From positions 1-45,918 of the forward strand of contig JAGUYM010000001.1 in assembly GCA_020061305.1 (NCBI GenBank): a DNA stretch of 45,918 nt, written 5' to 3'. The notes beneath the pieces are model-generated. The model was not told where the DNA came from. It did not search any database and was given only the letters and a program-made list of their open reading frames with translations. A program made the position numbers and the translations under genes. Position 1 is the first letter of the stretch. The number at the start of each line of letters is the position of its first letter. Shown piece after piece: positions 1 to 7,825 of this stretch. The DNA is from Candidatus Woesebacteria bacterium (lineage in GTDB: Bacteria > Patescibacteriota > Microgenomatia > UBA8517).

Positions 1-2
1 CA

Positions 3-155
3 ATGATTTGTAAAGTTTGCAAATCACAGAACTATGTTACTGAAAGAAACAAGGTTAATATGGATGTAAAGGGCAATGCAAAACTTGAACTTAAAAAATG
101 GTGCCAAGTTTGTAAAAAACAAACACTTCACAAAGAAACAAGTAAATTAAAGTAA
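3..155 (+). CDS. rpmG: 50S ribosomal protein L33
   Basis: ATG at 3, stop TAA 153-155; translation MICKVCKSQNYVTERNKVN...KLELKKWCQVCKKQTLHKETSKLK matches L33 layout with CxxC pairs. Confidence 0.85.
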   Translation: MICKVCKSQNYVTERNKVNMDVKGNAKLELKKWCQVCKKQTLHKETSKLK

Positions 156-218
156 TTCGGTCAATTAATGATAGTTCGATTCTATCCAGCCTTGCAAAAA
201 AGTATATAATACAAAACC

Positions 219-1328
219 ATGAATATTATTATTGATGTTTTTGTACTGATTTCATCCTTTTATTTAATTGCCCGAGTAATTGACAAATACTTTGTAGAGG
301 CTCTTGAGATAATCTCCAAAAAATTAAAACTATCATCAGACATATCTGGAGCCACCTTTATGGCAGTTGGCAGTAGCGCCCCCGAACTTTTTATTGCTAT
401 ATTTGCACTTTTTAGAATTTCACAATCAGAACAAGCAATTGGCTCAGGCACAATTGTAGGTTCGGCCATATTTAATATTCTTGTGATAATTGGCTTTTCT
501 GCTCTAGTAAAACATGCAGTTTTAACATGGCAACCAGTAATCCGAGATATGATTTTTTACATTTCATCGATACTTATACTACTTTTTGTATTTATAGATG
601 GTCAAGTAACGCTAATGGAAACTACATTGTTTCTATTATTTTACTTATTCTATATTTCATCCTTCCCCACTTGGAAAAAACTTTTCCCATATAAAATAAA
701 CTCCGATGAACTAGAAGAATTTGTAGCAAATAACAACGAAATTAAAGGCTCTAAATTACAACAATTTGTGGATAAACTTCTTTCATACTGTTTTGTAGAT
801 CTTAACAAAAAATCAAATTTATATAATCTGAATTTTTTAATATCCATAATCTTTTTGGCAGGTTTAAGTCATATTATGGTTGAATCGTCTATTTCTATCG
901 CCCACTTCTTACACATACCGGAGGTGGTTATCGGGCTTACTATACTAGCGGCGGGAACATCAATCCCCGACCTTCTGTCATCAATCAATGTCGCCAAAAG
1001 AGGAAAAGGAGATATGGCAGTTGCCAATGCTGTTGGGTCAAACATTTTTGATATTAACATAGGGCTGGGACTTCCTTGGTTTGTAATGCTCCTATTTACC
1101 AAAACTCCAATTGCAGTGTCAACGGAAGGATTATACTCATCAATATTTTTACTTCTTGCAACAGTAATTGCACTGTTTTTTCTTTTAATATCCAGTAAAT
1201 GGAAAATGGGTAGACATGCGGGAATATTACTTGTAATGCTGTATATTTTCTATCTTTTAAACCAAGCCGGAATAATGAAAGCAACTTTTTGTTTTTACTT
1301 ACCAAAAGAGATTTGTTTTGGAATTTAA
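219..1328 (+). CDS. CaCA-family Na+/Ca2+ antiporter-like membrane protein
   Basis: Two inverted alpha-repeat signatures: GSSAPELFIAIFAL and AAGTSIPDLLSSINVA, with many TM segments. Confidence 0.85.
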   Translation: MNIIIDVFVLISSFYLIARVIDKYFVEALEIISKKLKLSSDISGATFMAVGSSAPELFIAIFALFRISQSEQAIGSGTIVGSAIFNILVIIGFSALVKHAVLTWQPVIRDMIFYISSILILLFVFIDGQVTLMETTLFLLFYLFYISSFPTWKKLFPYKINSDELEEFVANNNEIKGSKLQQFVDKLLSYCFVDLNKKSNLYNLNFLISIIFLAGLSHIMVESSISIAHFLHIPEVVIGLTILAAGTSIPDLLSSINVAKRGKGDMAVANAVGSNIFDINIGLGLPWFVMLLFTKTPIAVSTEGLYSSIFLLLATVIALFFLLISSKWKMGRHAGILLVMLYIFYLLNQAGIMKATFCFYLPKEICFGI

Positions 1329-1394
1329 GCCTTGTCCTCACCCATAGTTTTGGTATATAATCCCCCCGATCCTATTCGGCTCTACCTGTAGTAG

Positions 1395-2396
1395 TTACTT
1401 CAATCTTGCAATGTTTGCATCAACCATTATTTTTACCAAATCCTTAAATTTTGTTTTTGGAGTCCATTTTAAAATCTTTTTCGCCTTGGCTGGATTTCCT
1501 ACCAATGGCCCCGTTTCTGTGGGCCTGATAAATCTTTTATCAATTACCACAAAGTCCTCCCAATTTTTCCCTACATAACCAAAGGCTTCCTTACAAAGTT
1601 CCTTTATTGAATGCGTCTCCCCCGTTGCTATAACAAAATCATCGGGCTTGTCTTGCTGAAGCATTAACCACATTGCCTCAACAAAATCACCCGCAAAACC
1701 CCAATCTCTTTTTGCATCCAAGTTTCCCAAAGACACTTTTCCGTTTTTAAATAACGGCTCACCCTCTTCATTTAAATGCCTTGAAGTTCTAATTCCCAAC
1801 TTGGCACAGGCTGCTGCGTATGTAACTTTTTGTGTTACAAATCCCAGGTGTCTTCTTGGTGATTCATGGTTAAAAAGTATCCCATATGATGCGAAAAAAT
1901 TATAGCTTTTTCTGTAAATTTTAGTAATTGCATGAGCATATAATTTAGCTACAGCATATGGATTTGCTGGATTAAATGGAGTGTCTTCATTTTGTGGAAT
2001 CTCCTTGACCCAGCCAAACATTTCAGATGAAGAAGCCTGGTAAAACTTAGCCTTAGGATTTACATCCAGTGTTACATCCAATACTCGATGTGCCCCTAAC
2101 CCCGTAATCTCTGTCGTATAAATTGGCTGTTTAAAACTTTCTGAAGGGTGGCTTTGTGAGGCTAAATTATAGACTTCATCAGGTTTTACTTTTTGAATAA
2201 TTTCTCTAAGCGATACAGGGTCGAGTAAATCGCCTTGATACAAATTGAGATCATCTTGAATATGACCGATGTTGGCATAATTCTCATGTGAAGTCTTTCT
2301 GACAATCCCAACTACTTTGTACTTTTTCTTTAATAAAAGCTCAGCCAAATAAGAGCCATCTTGCCCCGTAATTCCGGTTATAAGCGCAGTTTTCAT
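1395..2396 (-). CDS. gmd: GDP-mannose 4,6-dehydratase
   Basis: GITGQDGSYLAELLL Rossmann motif, YAVAKLYAH active site, NHESPRRHLGFVTQKV. Confidence 0.9.
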   Translation of the reverse strand: MKTALITGITGQDGSYLAELLLKKKYKVVGIVRKTSHENYANIGHIQDDLNLYQGDLLDPVSLREIIQKVKPDEVYNLASQSHPSESFKQPIYTTEITGLGAHRVLDVTLDVNPKAKFYQASSSEMFGWVKEIPQNEDTPFNPANPYAVAKLYAHAITKIYRKSYNFFASYGILFNHESPRRHLGFVTQKVTYAAACAKLGIRTSRHLNEEGEPLFKNGKVSLGNLDAKRDWGFAGDFVEAMWLMLQQDKPDDFVIATGETHSIKELCKEAFGYVGKNWEDFVVIDKRFIRPTETGPLVGNPAKAKKILKWTPKTKFKDLVKIMVDANIARLK

Positions 2397-2441
2397 TTTT
2401 AACTTGACAAGATTATAGCATACACATACTATGAAAGTAGA

Positions 2442-2819
2442 GTGAAAAATATTCCTGCCCCAGCCAAAAGAATGGTTGCATTTGGGTTGGTTGTTGCATT
2501 AACCATCGCCCTTCCCCTTTTCATCTGGTCAGTTGTTAATATGAATTTTAATTTAAGGGAAAGAGCAAACACCACCTATACTGCAACGGTTACTACATCT
2601 CCAACAGAAACTTATTCTTCAACATCCACTTCAACAGGTTCGCCGACAAGTGTTCCCGGTGATGTAAATGGCGATGAAAAAGTAAATATGATTGATATTG
2701 GAATAGTAATAAGCAATTATAGTCAAGCCAATCCCAGTTCTGCGGATGGTGATTTAAATAATGATGGTAAAATTGATGTAGTTGACATTGGCATTGTAAT
2801 AGACAATTATCAATTATGA
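2442..2819 (+). CDS. Secreted/anchored protein with type I dockerin-like repeat pair
   Basis: N-terminal TM, Ser/Thr linker, then GDVNGDEKVNMIDIGIVISNY and GDLNNDGKIDVVDIGIVIDNY (two Ca-binding dockerin repeats); GTG start. Confidence 0.8.
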   Translation: MKNIPAPAKRMVAFGLVVALTIALPLFIWSVVNMNFNLRERANTTYTATVTTSPTETYSSTSTSTGSPTSVPGDVNGDEKVNMIDIGIVISNYSQANPSSADGDLNNDGKIDVVDIGIVIDNYQL

Positions 2820-3853
2820 ATAGATTTTCAAAGTCGCTGTTTTTTAGCTTTCTGGGCATATTAATTTTATTGGTGGGTGTTGCCGCAGGTGCCATATTGG
2901 TCAAGCAAAATCAAAATCTGGATGAAAAAGCTGCCCCATCATCAAGTGTCTCCATTTCTCCCGTTTTGCAAGAAGTTGGACAGGGAAATTCTTTTAGTTA
3001 TTTTGTAATTTCGTCAACAACCGATAATTTAATTACAGGTATTGATTTGAGACTAAAATATGACAAAGATATAATTGAGGTAACTTCAATCGAAAGGGGT
3101 GCGAGTTTGGGTGATTTTAACAACATAGTTAACTCAACATATGATAACAACAACGGAACAATTACCTACATTGCTTTTACATTGGATAAATCAAAAGCTA
3201 TAAGTGGGCAAAACTTAAATTTACTTAGAATAAATGCCAAGGTCAAGCCAAATTCTCCAAAAGCTACTTATACACTGTTATTTGATGAAACAAAAACAGT
3301 AGCATCAGCAGTTGAAGAAACAGAGAATGTTTTGATAACATTTAATCCAGGAAGTATCACGGTAATAGATCATCAAGACGAACCCCCCACTTATGGCGAA
3401 CCAAACTCATGTGGTGGAACATGTGGCAGTAATGGAAACTGTAGAGCAAACCTATATTGTTACAATGGTTTTTGTAGAAATCCAATTTGTGCCAACGAAA
3501 CAGATTGCACTTGTAGTGCGCCCACCACAACGGCAACGGCCAAAGCTACTATCAAATCAATTGCCAAAACAAAATCAACTGCCACACCAACTTCTCAGCC
3601 TAAAGGTGGTTTAGAAAATCAAATAAATAGCTCTCCTTTACCTGGTTTTATCTACTCGACTGACGAGCCAGATTATAATTTGCCAACTGATGCATCTAGC
3701 GTCTCTAAATCTCCCCAAAATGAATTTTTAGAAGATCTGTTAAACTTTTTGCCTTATATTTTGGCAGTGGGGGCAGGTGTTGTAATAATTTTAGTAATAT
3801 TGAAGAAAAGAAAGGATAAAATTCCACACATTGTTCCCCCGCAAAATATTTGA
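2816..3853 (+). CDS. Membrane-anchored cohesin-domain-like protein
   Basis: N-terminal TM; VGQGNSFSYFVISSTTDNLITGIDLRLKYDKDIIEVTSIE...AKVKPNSPKATYTLLFDETKT resembles cohesin; Cys-rich linker; C-terminal TM plus KKRKDK tail; start overlaps upstream stop (ATGA). Confidence 0.7.
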   Translation: MNRFSKSLFFSFLGILILLVGVAAGAILVKQNQNLDEKAAPSSSVSISPVLQEVGQGNSFSYFVISSTTDNLITGIDLRLKYDKDIIEVTSIERGASLGDFNNIVNSTYDNNNGTITYIAFTLDKSKAISGQNLNLLRINAKVKPNSPKATYTLLFDETKTVASAVEETENVLITFNPGSITVIDHQDEPPTYGEPNSCGGTCGSNGNCRANLYCYNGFCRNPICANETDCTCSAPTTTATAKATIKSIAKTKSTATPTSQPKGGLENQINSSPLPGFIYSTDEPDYNLPTDASSVSKSPQNEFLEDLLNFLPYILAVGAGVVIILVILKKRKDKIPHIVPPQNI

Positions 3854-3894
3854 TATAATTTCATCCTGATTGGGATGAGAGGTGTTATATTTTT

Positions 3895-4092
3895 ATGTTT
3901 GTCGTTAAGAAAAAACAAGGTGAATCTGATGATGCATTGTTATCAAGATTTAGAAAAAAAGTAGTCCTTTCTGGCCTGCTTCTTGAAATGCGTGATAGAG
4001 ATAGGTACAAAAAACCTTCCGAAAAAAAGAAGGAGAAAAAGTACAGAATAGAATTCCAAAAATATTTAGAAAAGAAACGAAATAATTACTAA
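3895..4092 (+). CDS. rpsU: 30S ribosomal protein S21
   Basis: MFVVKKKQGESDDALLSRFRKKVVLSGLLLEMRDRDRYKKPSEKKKEKK. Confidence 0.8.
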   Translation: MFVVKKKQGESDDALLSRFRKKVVLSGLLLEMRDRDRYKKPSEKKKEKKYRIEFQKYLEKKRNNY

Positions 4093-4093
4093 T

Positions 4094-4279
4094 ATGCAAA
4101 AGGTCATTTCTTTTTCAAGAGAAGTTGTCATTGAACTTAAAAAGGTTACTTGGCCAAAAAGAAATGAAGTGATAAACTATCTGGGCTTAGTAATTGCAAT
4201 CTCTGCAATAATCGCAAGTTTTGTTGGTATAATTGATTTTTCTTTAACCAAGGGATTTGAAAAATTATTAATTAACTAA
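4094..4279 (+). CDS. secE: Preprotein translocase subunit SecE
   Basis: 61 aa, ELKKVTWPKRNEVINY motif and single TM; directly upstream of nusG. Confidence 0.92.
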   Translation: MQKVISFSREVVIELKKVTWPKRNEVINYLGLVIAISAIIASFVGIIDFSLTKGFEKLLIN

Positions 4280-4280
4280 T

Positions 4281-4886
4281 ATGGACAATAATCACATTAA
4301 TGAAAAGGGCACAGGAAACAAAAAAATTCCGGGCCACATTGTAATTTCTCAGACTTCTGACCCAAAGGCAAAGTGGTTTGTAGTCCACACCGCCTCAGGC
4401 CACGAGGTGAGGGTTATGGAAACTCTAAGGCAAAGGGTTGAAACAATGAACCTTAAAGACAGTGTTTTTGAGATGCTTGTCCCCACACAGGATAAAATTG
4501 TCATAAGGGGTGGTAAGAAACAGCAAATCAAAGAAAAAATATTTCCCGGTTATCTTTTGGTCAAAATGATTCTTGATGATAACACATGGCTTTCAGTCAG
4601 AACAACAGCTGGTATCACAGGATTTGTAGGAACAGGAAATAAACCAACTCCCCTTTCTGAAAAAGAGGTTGAAAATATACAAAAATTCGTAAGCTCCCCA
4701 GCTCCAAGATTTAAAACTAAATTTTCTGTTGGTGAAGCAGTTAAAATTACTGATGGTCCATTCAGTGACTTTTTGGGAACAATTCATGAACTTGATGAGG
4801 AAAAGGGCAAAGTTAAAGTATTGGTTAGTATCTTTGGAAGAGAAACGCCGGTAGAACTAGACTTCTTACAAATTACTAAAATATAA
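4281..4886 (+). CDS. nusG: Transcription termination/antitermination protein NusG
   Basis: KWFVVHTASGHEVRVMETL..., FPGYLLVKM, KOW-like VGEAVKITDGPFSDFLGTI. Confidence 0.95.
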   Translation: MDNNHINEKGTGNKKIPGHIVISQTSDPKAKWFVVHTASGHEVRVMETLRQRVETMNLKDSVFEMLVPTQDKIVIRGGKKQQIKEKIFPGYLLVKMILDDNTWLSVRTTAGITGFVGTGNKPTPLSEKEVENIQKFVSSPAPRFKTKFSVGEAVKITDGPFSDFLGTIHELDEEKGKVKVLVSIFGRETPVELDFLQITKI

Positions 4887-4890
4887 AGAT

Positions 4891-5313
4891 ATGGCAAAAA
4901 AAGTAAAAACAATTGTAAAAATTAATTTAAAAGGAGGAGAAGCTACTCCAGCTCCACCTGTTGGAACTGCACTTGGTCAGCACGGTGTTTCTTTAATGGA
5001 TTTTGTTAAGGAATATAATGACAGGACAAAAGATTTTAAGGGTCAGGTCTGTCCTGCTGTTATTACAATTTTTGAAGATAGAAGCTTTGAGTTCATAATT
5101 AAAAAGGCCCCTGTTTCTGAAATGATTAAGAAAAGGCTAGGTTTAGAAAAAGGTTCAGGAACTGCAGGAAGAGAAACTATTGCAACTCTCTCAAAACAGC
5201 AGGCAGAGGAAATTGCAAAAGACAAAATGGATGATTTAAATACTAAAGATGTGGGCAGGGCAGCTAGAATTGTAGCTGGAACTGCCAGGAGTATGGGAAT
5301 TAAAACAGAATGA
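4891..5313 (+). CDS. rplK: 50S ribosomal protein L11
   Basis: [40 protein letters not shown]. Confidence 0.95.
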   Translation: MAKKVKTIVKINLKGGEATPAPPVGTALGQHGVSLMDFVKEYNDRTKDFKGQVCPAVITIFEDRSFEFIIKKAPVSEMIKKRLGLEKGSGTAGRETIATLSKQQAEEIAKDKMDDLNTKDVGRAARIVAGTARSMGIKTE

Positions 5314-5858
5314 AAAATCCAACCTTTTACCAATTAGCCGAAGCTGTCGAACTTGTTAAAAAGTCCGATCACTCAAAATTTGATGGAACCATGGAATTAC
5401 ATTTGGTAACCAAAAAAAGTGGTTTAAGTTTTAATCTGACACTACCCCATCCATTTGGAAAACAGAAAAAGGTTGAAGTGGCCAATGATTCTACACTTAA
5501 AAAATTGGCAGAAGGTAAAATTGATTTTGATGTTTTGTTGGCAACTCCTGATATGATGCCAAAGTTAGCTGTGTTTGCAAAAGTTTTAGGGCCAAAAGGC
5601 TTAATGCCAAATCCTAAAAATGGAACTATTATAAAAAATGAGAAAGACGCAAACAAATTTAATGCCAACAGTATGTCTATAAAAACAGAAAAAACTCAAC
5701 CGCTTATTCACACAAGTTTTGGCAAAGTGTCACAAAAAACAGAAGAATTGGTCAAAAACGCAGAAACAATAATTGAAACAATTGGAGGATCAAAACAAAT
5801 AGTCAAAGCCTTTATGAAGTCCACAATGAGCCCTTCAGTTAAACTGCAGTTGAATTAA
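5310..5858 (+). CDS. rplA: 50S ribosomal protein L1, short form
   Basis: [34 protein letters not shown] is L1 signature; 182 aa, shorter than canonical L1. Confidence 0.9.
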   Translation: MKNPTFYQLAEAVELVKKSDHSKFDGTMELHLVTKKSGLSFNLTLPHPFGKQKKVEVANDSTLKKLAEGKIDFDVLLATPDMMPKLAVFAKVLGPKGLMPNPKNGTIIKNEKDANKFNANSMSIKTEKTQPLIHTSFGKVSQKTEELVKNAETIIETIGGSKQIVKAFMKSTMSPSVKLQLN

Positions 5859-5937
5859 GTTACCTAAGTAACACTTAATAGTTATAACATAACAAAATAA
5901 CTATTTACTTTTATTATTAAATAGTTTATAAATAATC

Positions 5938-6228
5938 ATGAGTTTCTTTGGTAATTTATTTGGCAGTGGAGGAGGAACAGAAGGTGGATCTGGAGCTTCA
6001 CAAGAAAAAGCACAAAAGCCAATTATTAATCCCAATGAAGAACGAAGTAGAATTAATGCAGCCAAAAATCGTATGCAAGATTATATGGAAAATTCTGGCG
6101 GTTCGCAAGGAAGTACAGAAGCTGTACCAGGTGCAAGTGGGGATGGTAATGTAAGACCCATTTTAACTCTCAATCCAACAGAAAAAAGGCAACCCAAATT
6201 TACAAGAAGGAGTGATACTGGAGCTTGA
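5938..6228 (+). CDS. Hypothetical 96-aa low-complexity protein in the ribosomal operon
   Basis: Open frame MSFFGNLFGSGGGTEGGSG...FTRRSDTGA co-oriented between rplA and rplJ. Confidence 0.55.
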   Translation: MSFFGNLFGSGGGTEGGSGASQEKAQKPIINPNEERSRINAAKNRMQDYMENSGGSQGSTEAVPGASGDGNVRPILTLNPTEKRQPKFTRRSDTGA

Positions 6229-6253
6229 TTTAAAATTCATCTTACTTTATAAT
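6225..6253 (+). promoter_or_regulatory. Candidate sigma-70 promoter for rplJ-rplL
   Basis: TTGATT (6225-6230), 17 bp spacer, TATAAT (6248-6253), overlapping the stop of the upstream ORF. Confidence 0.65.
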
Positions 6254-6303
6254 ACGATTTGTCCATAGAAAGTGTGCACAAAAGTAAGTCGCACTGAGGA
6301 ATT

Positions 6304-6837
6304 ATGAATAAAGTATCAGATAAAAAACAAAAGAAAATTGAGTTGGTTACTAAACTAACTCCTACACTCAGAACAGCTTCATCTGTGGTTTTAGTAAATT
6401 ACACAGGTCTTTCAGTTAAATTACAACAGGAATTAAAATCCAAACTTAAAGAAGTTGATTCAGATATTGTTGTTGTCAAAAATACTTTAATCAAAAGAGC
6501 ATTAGAGTCAGCAAATTTAAAAAATGAATCCATAAATGAAAATGTACTTTCTGGCCAAACAGCCTTAGTAGTTTCAAAAGGTGATAGTATTTCAGCAATC
6601 CAAGTTTTAGGTAATTTTGCCAAAACCAATAACATCCCTCAATTTAAAGTAGGTTTTGTGGATGGAAATTTCTATCAAACTGAAGGGCTAATTAAAATCT
6701 CAACACTTCCAAACAAAGAGGTATTGTATGCCCAAGTTATTGGATCGTTAATGTCTCCAATGTCCGGGTTGGTCGGAACTTTAAATGGAAATATGCAGAA
6801 ATTATTGTATATATTAGATCAAAAAAGCCACAGTTAG
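6304..6837 (+). CDS. rplJ: 50S ribosomal protein L10
   Basis: VLVNYTGLSVKLQQELKSKLKEVDSDIVVVKNTLIKRAL. Confidence 0.9.
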   Translation: MNKVSDKKQKKIELVTKLTPTLRTASSVVLVNYTGLSVKLQQELKSKLKEVDSDIVVVKNTLIKRALESANLKNESINENVLSGQTALVVSKGDSISAIQVLGNFAKTNNIPQFKVGFVDGNFYQTEGLIKISTLPNKEVLYAQVIGSLMSPMSGLVGTLNGNMQKLLYILDQKSHS

Positions 6838-6912
6838 ATAAGCCTTAGGCTATCGAATGTGGCCTCATGAGGTATGTTAAAACATTATCTCATTGAGGGA
6901 GGTGAGTACAAT

Positions 6913-7317
6913 ATGGCAGAAGAAAAAAAATTATCTAAAAAAGTTGAAGAATTAGTTGAGGAAATAAGTAAACTTACAGTACTCGACCTTTCTGAATTAG
7001 TAACCGCACTTCAAGATAAACTTGGAGTGTCAGCCGTTGCACCAGTTGCAGCAGCACCAGCAGCAGCACCAGCTGGCGAGGCAAGCACAGCCGCAGAAGC
7101 AGATGGTGGTGGAACCGTTGTTATGACAGCTTCAGGTGACAATAAGATTGCAGTTATTAAAGCGCTTCGTGAAATTAACCAAAATCTTGGTCTTCAAGAA
7201 GCAAAAGCAGCAACTGAAAACTTACCATTTACAGTAATTGAAAATGGAAAACCAGAAGATGCAAAGGCGGCCGCCGATAAGCTTAAGGCCGCAGGCGCCA
7301 CGGTAGAAGTTAAATAA
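6913..7317 (+). CDS. rplL: 50S ribosomal protein L7/L12
   Basis: Start chosen at ATG 6913 after GGGAGGTGAG; Ala-rich hinge and DNKIAVIKALREINQNLGLQEAKAATENLP. Confidence 0.93.
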   Translation: MAEEKKLSKKVEELVEEISKLTVLDLSELVTALQDKLGVSAVAPVAAAPAAAPAGEASTAAEADGGGTVVMTASGDNKIAVIKALREINQNLGLQEAKAATENLPFTVIENGKPEDAKAAADKLKAAGATVEVK

Positions 7318-7318
7318 T

Positions 7319-7825
7319 TTAATTTCTAATGAGTTCCATTAAATAGGCATTGTGATAAACAGTGCCTATTTTAAACTCATTTCTCATTTCTCCAACAATA
7401 TTAAAACCACAGGATTTATATAAATTAATTGCATTTGTTTGATTTATATTTACAATTAACTTTAATTTAATAACTTTAGAATTCAAAAAGGCTTCTTCAA
7501 CCCTTTTTTCAAACAATATTCTGCCTATTCCCTGTCCCCTATGACTTGGCTTTACATATATACCACTCAAATGAGCTATGTGGGTAAAAACTCTCTTTTT
7601 AGCATATTTGATTGAGCCAATTCCAACTAAATTAGTTTCATCAAAAACCCCATACCACACTTGTTTTTTGTTGGTTAATTGTTTCCTCCAATAATTTTCT
7701 TTTTTATTTTTTAGATTTTCATAATCATCACCAAAAGCCTGAGGTTCTTTTTGAAGCGCCTCAAGTCTTATTTTTTTAAATTCCTCCAAATTATCAAGAT
7801 TTAATTTTTGTAAATTTTTCTGCAT
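7319..7825 (-). CDS. GNAT-family N-acetyltransferase
   Basis: LSGIYVKPSHRGQGIGRILFEKRVEEA...LYKSCGFNIVGEMRNEF. Confidence 0.85.
   Translation of the reverse strand: MQKNLQKLNLDNLEEFKKIRLEALQKEPQAFGDDYENLKNKKENYWRKQLTNKKQVWYGVFDETNLVGIGSIKYAKKRVFTHIAHLSGIYVKPSHRGQGIGRILFEKRVEEAFLNSKVIKLKLIVNINQTNAINLYKSCGFNIVGEMRNEFKIGTVYHNAYLMELIRN

Noticed and set aside
2593-2904. Minus-strand 103-aa ORF over the dockerin gene
   Set aside because: Antisense to clear dockerin repeats; composition is an artefact of Asp/Asn codons.
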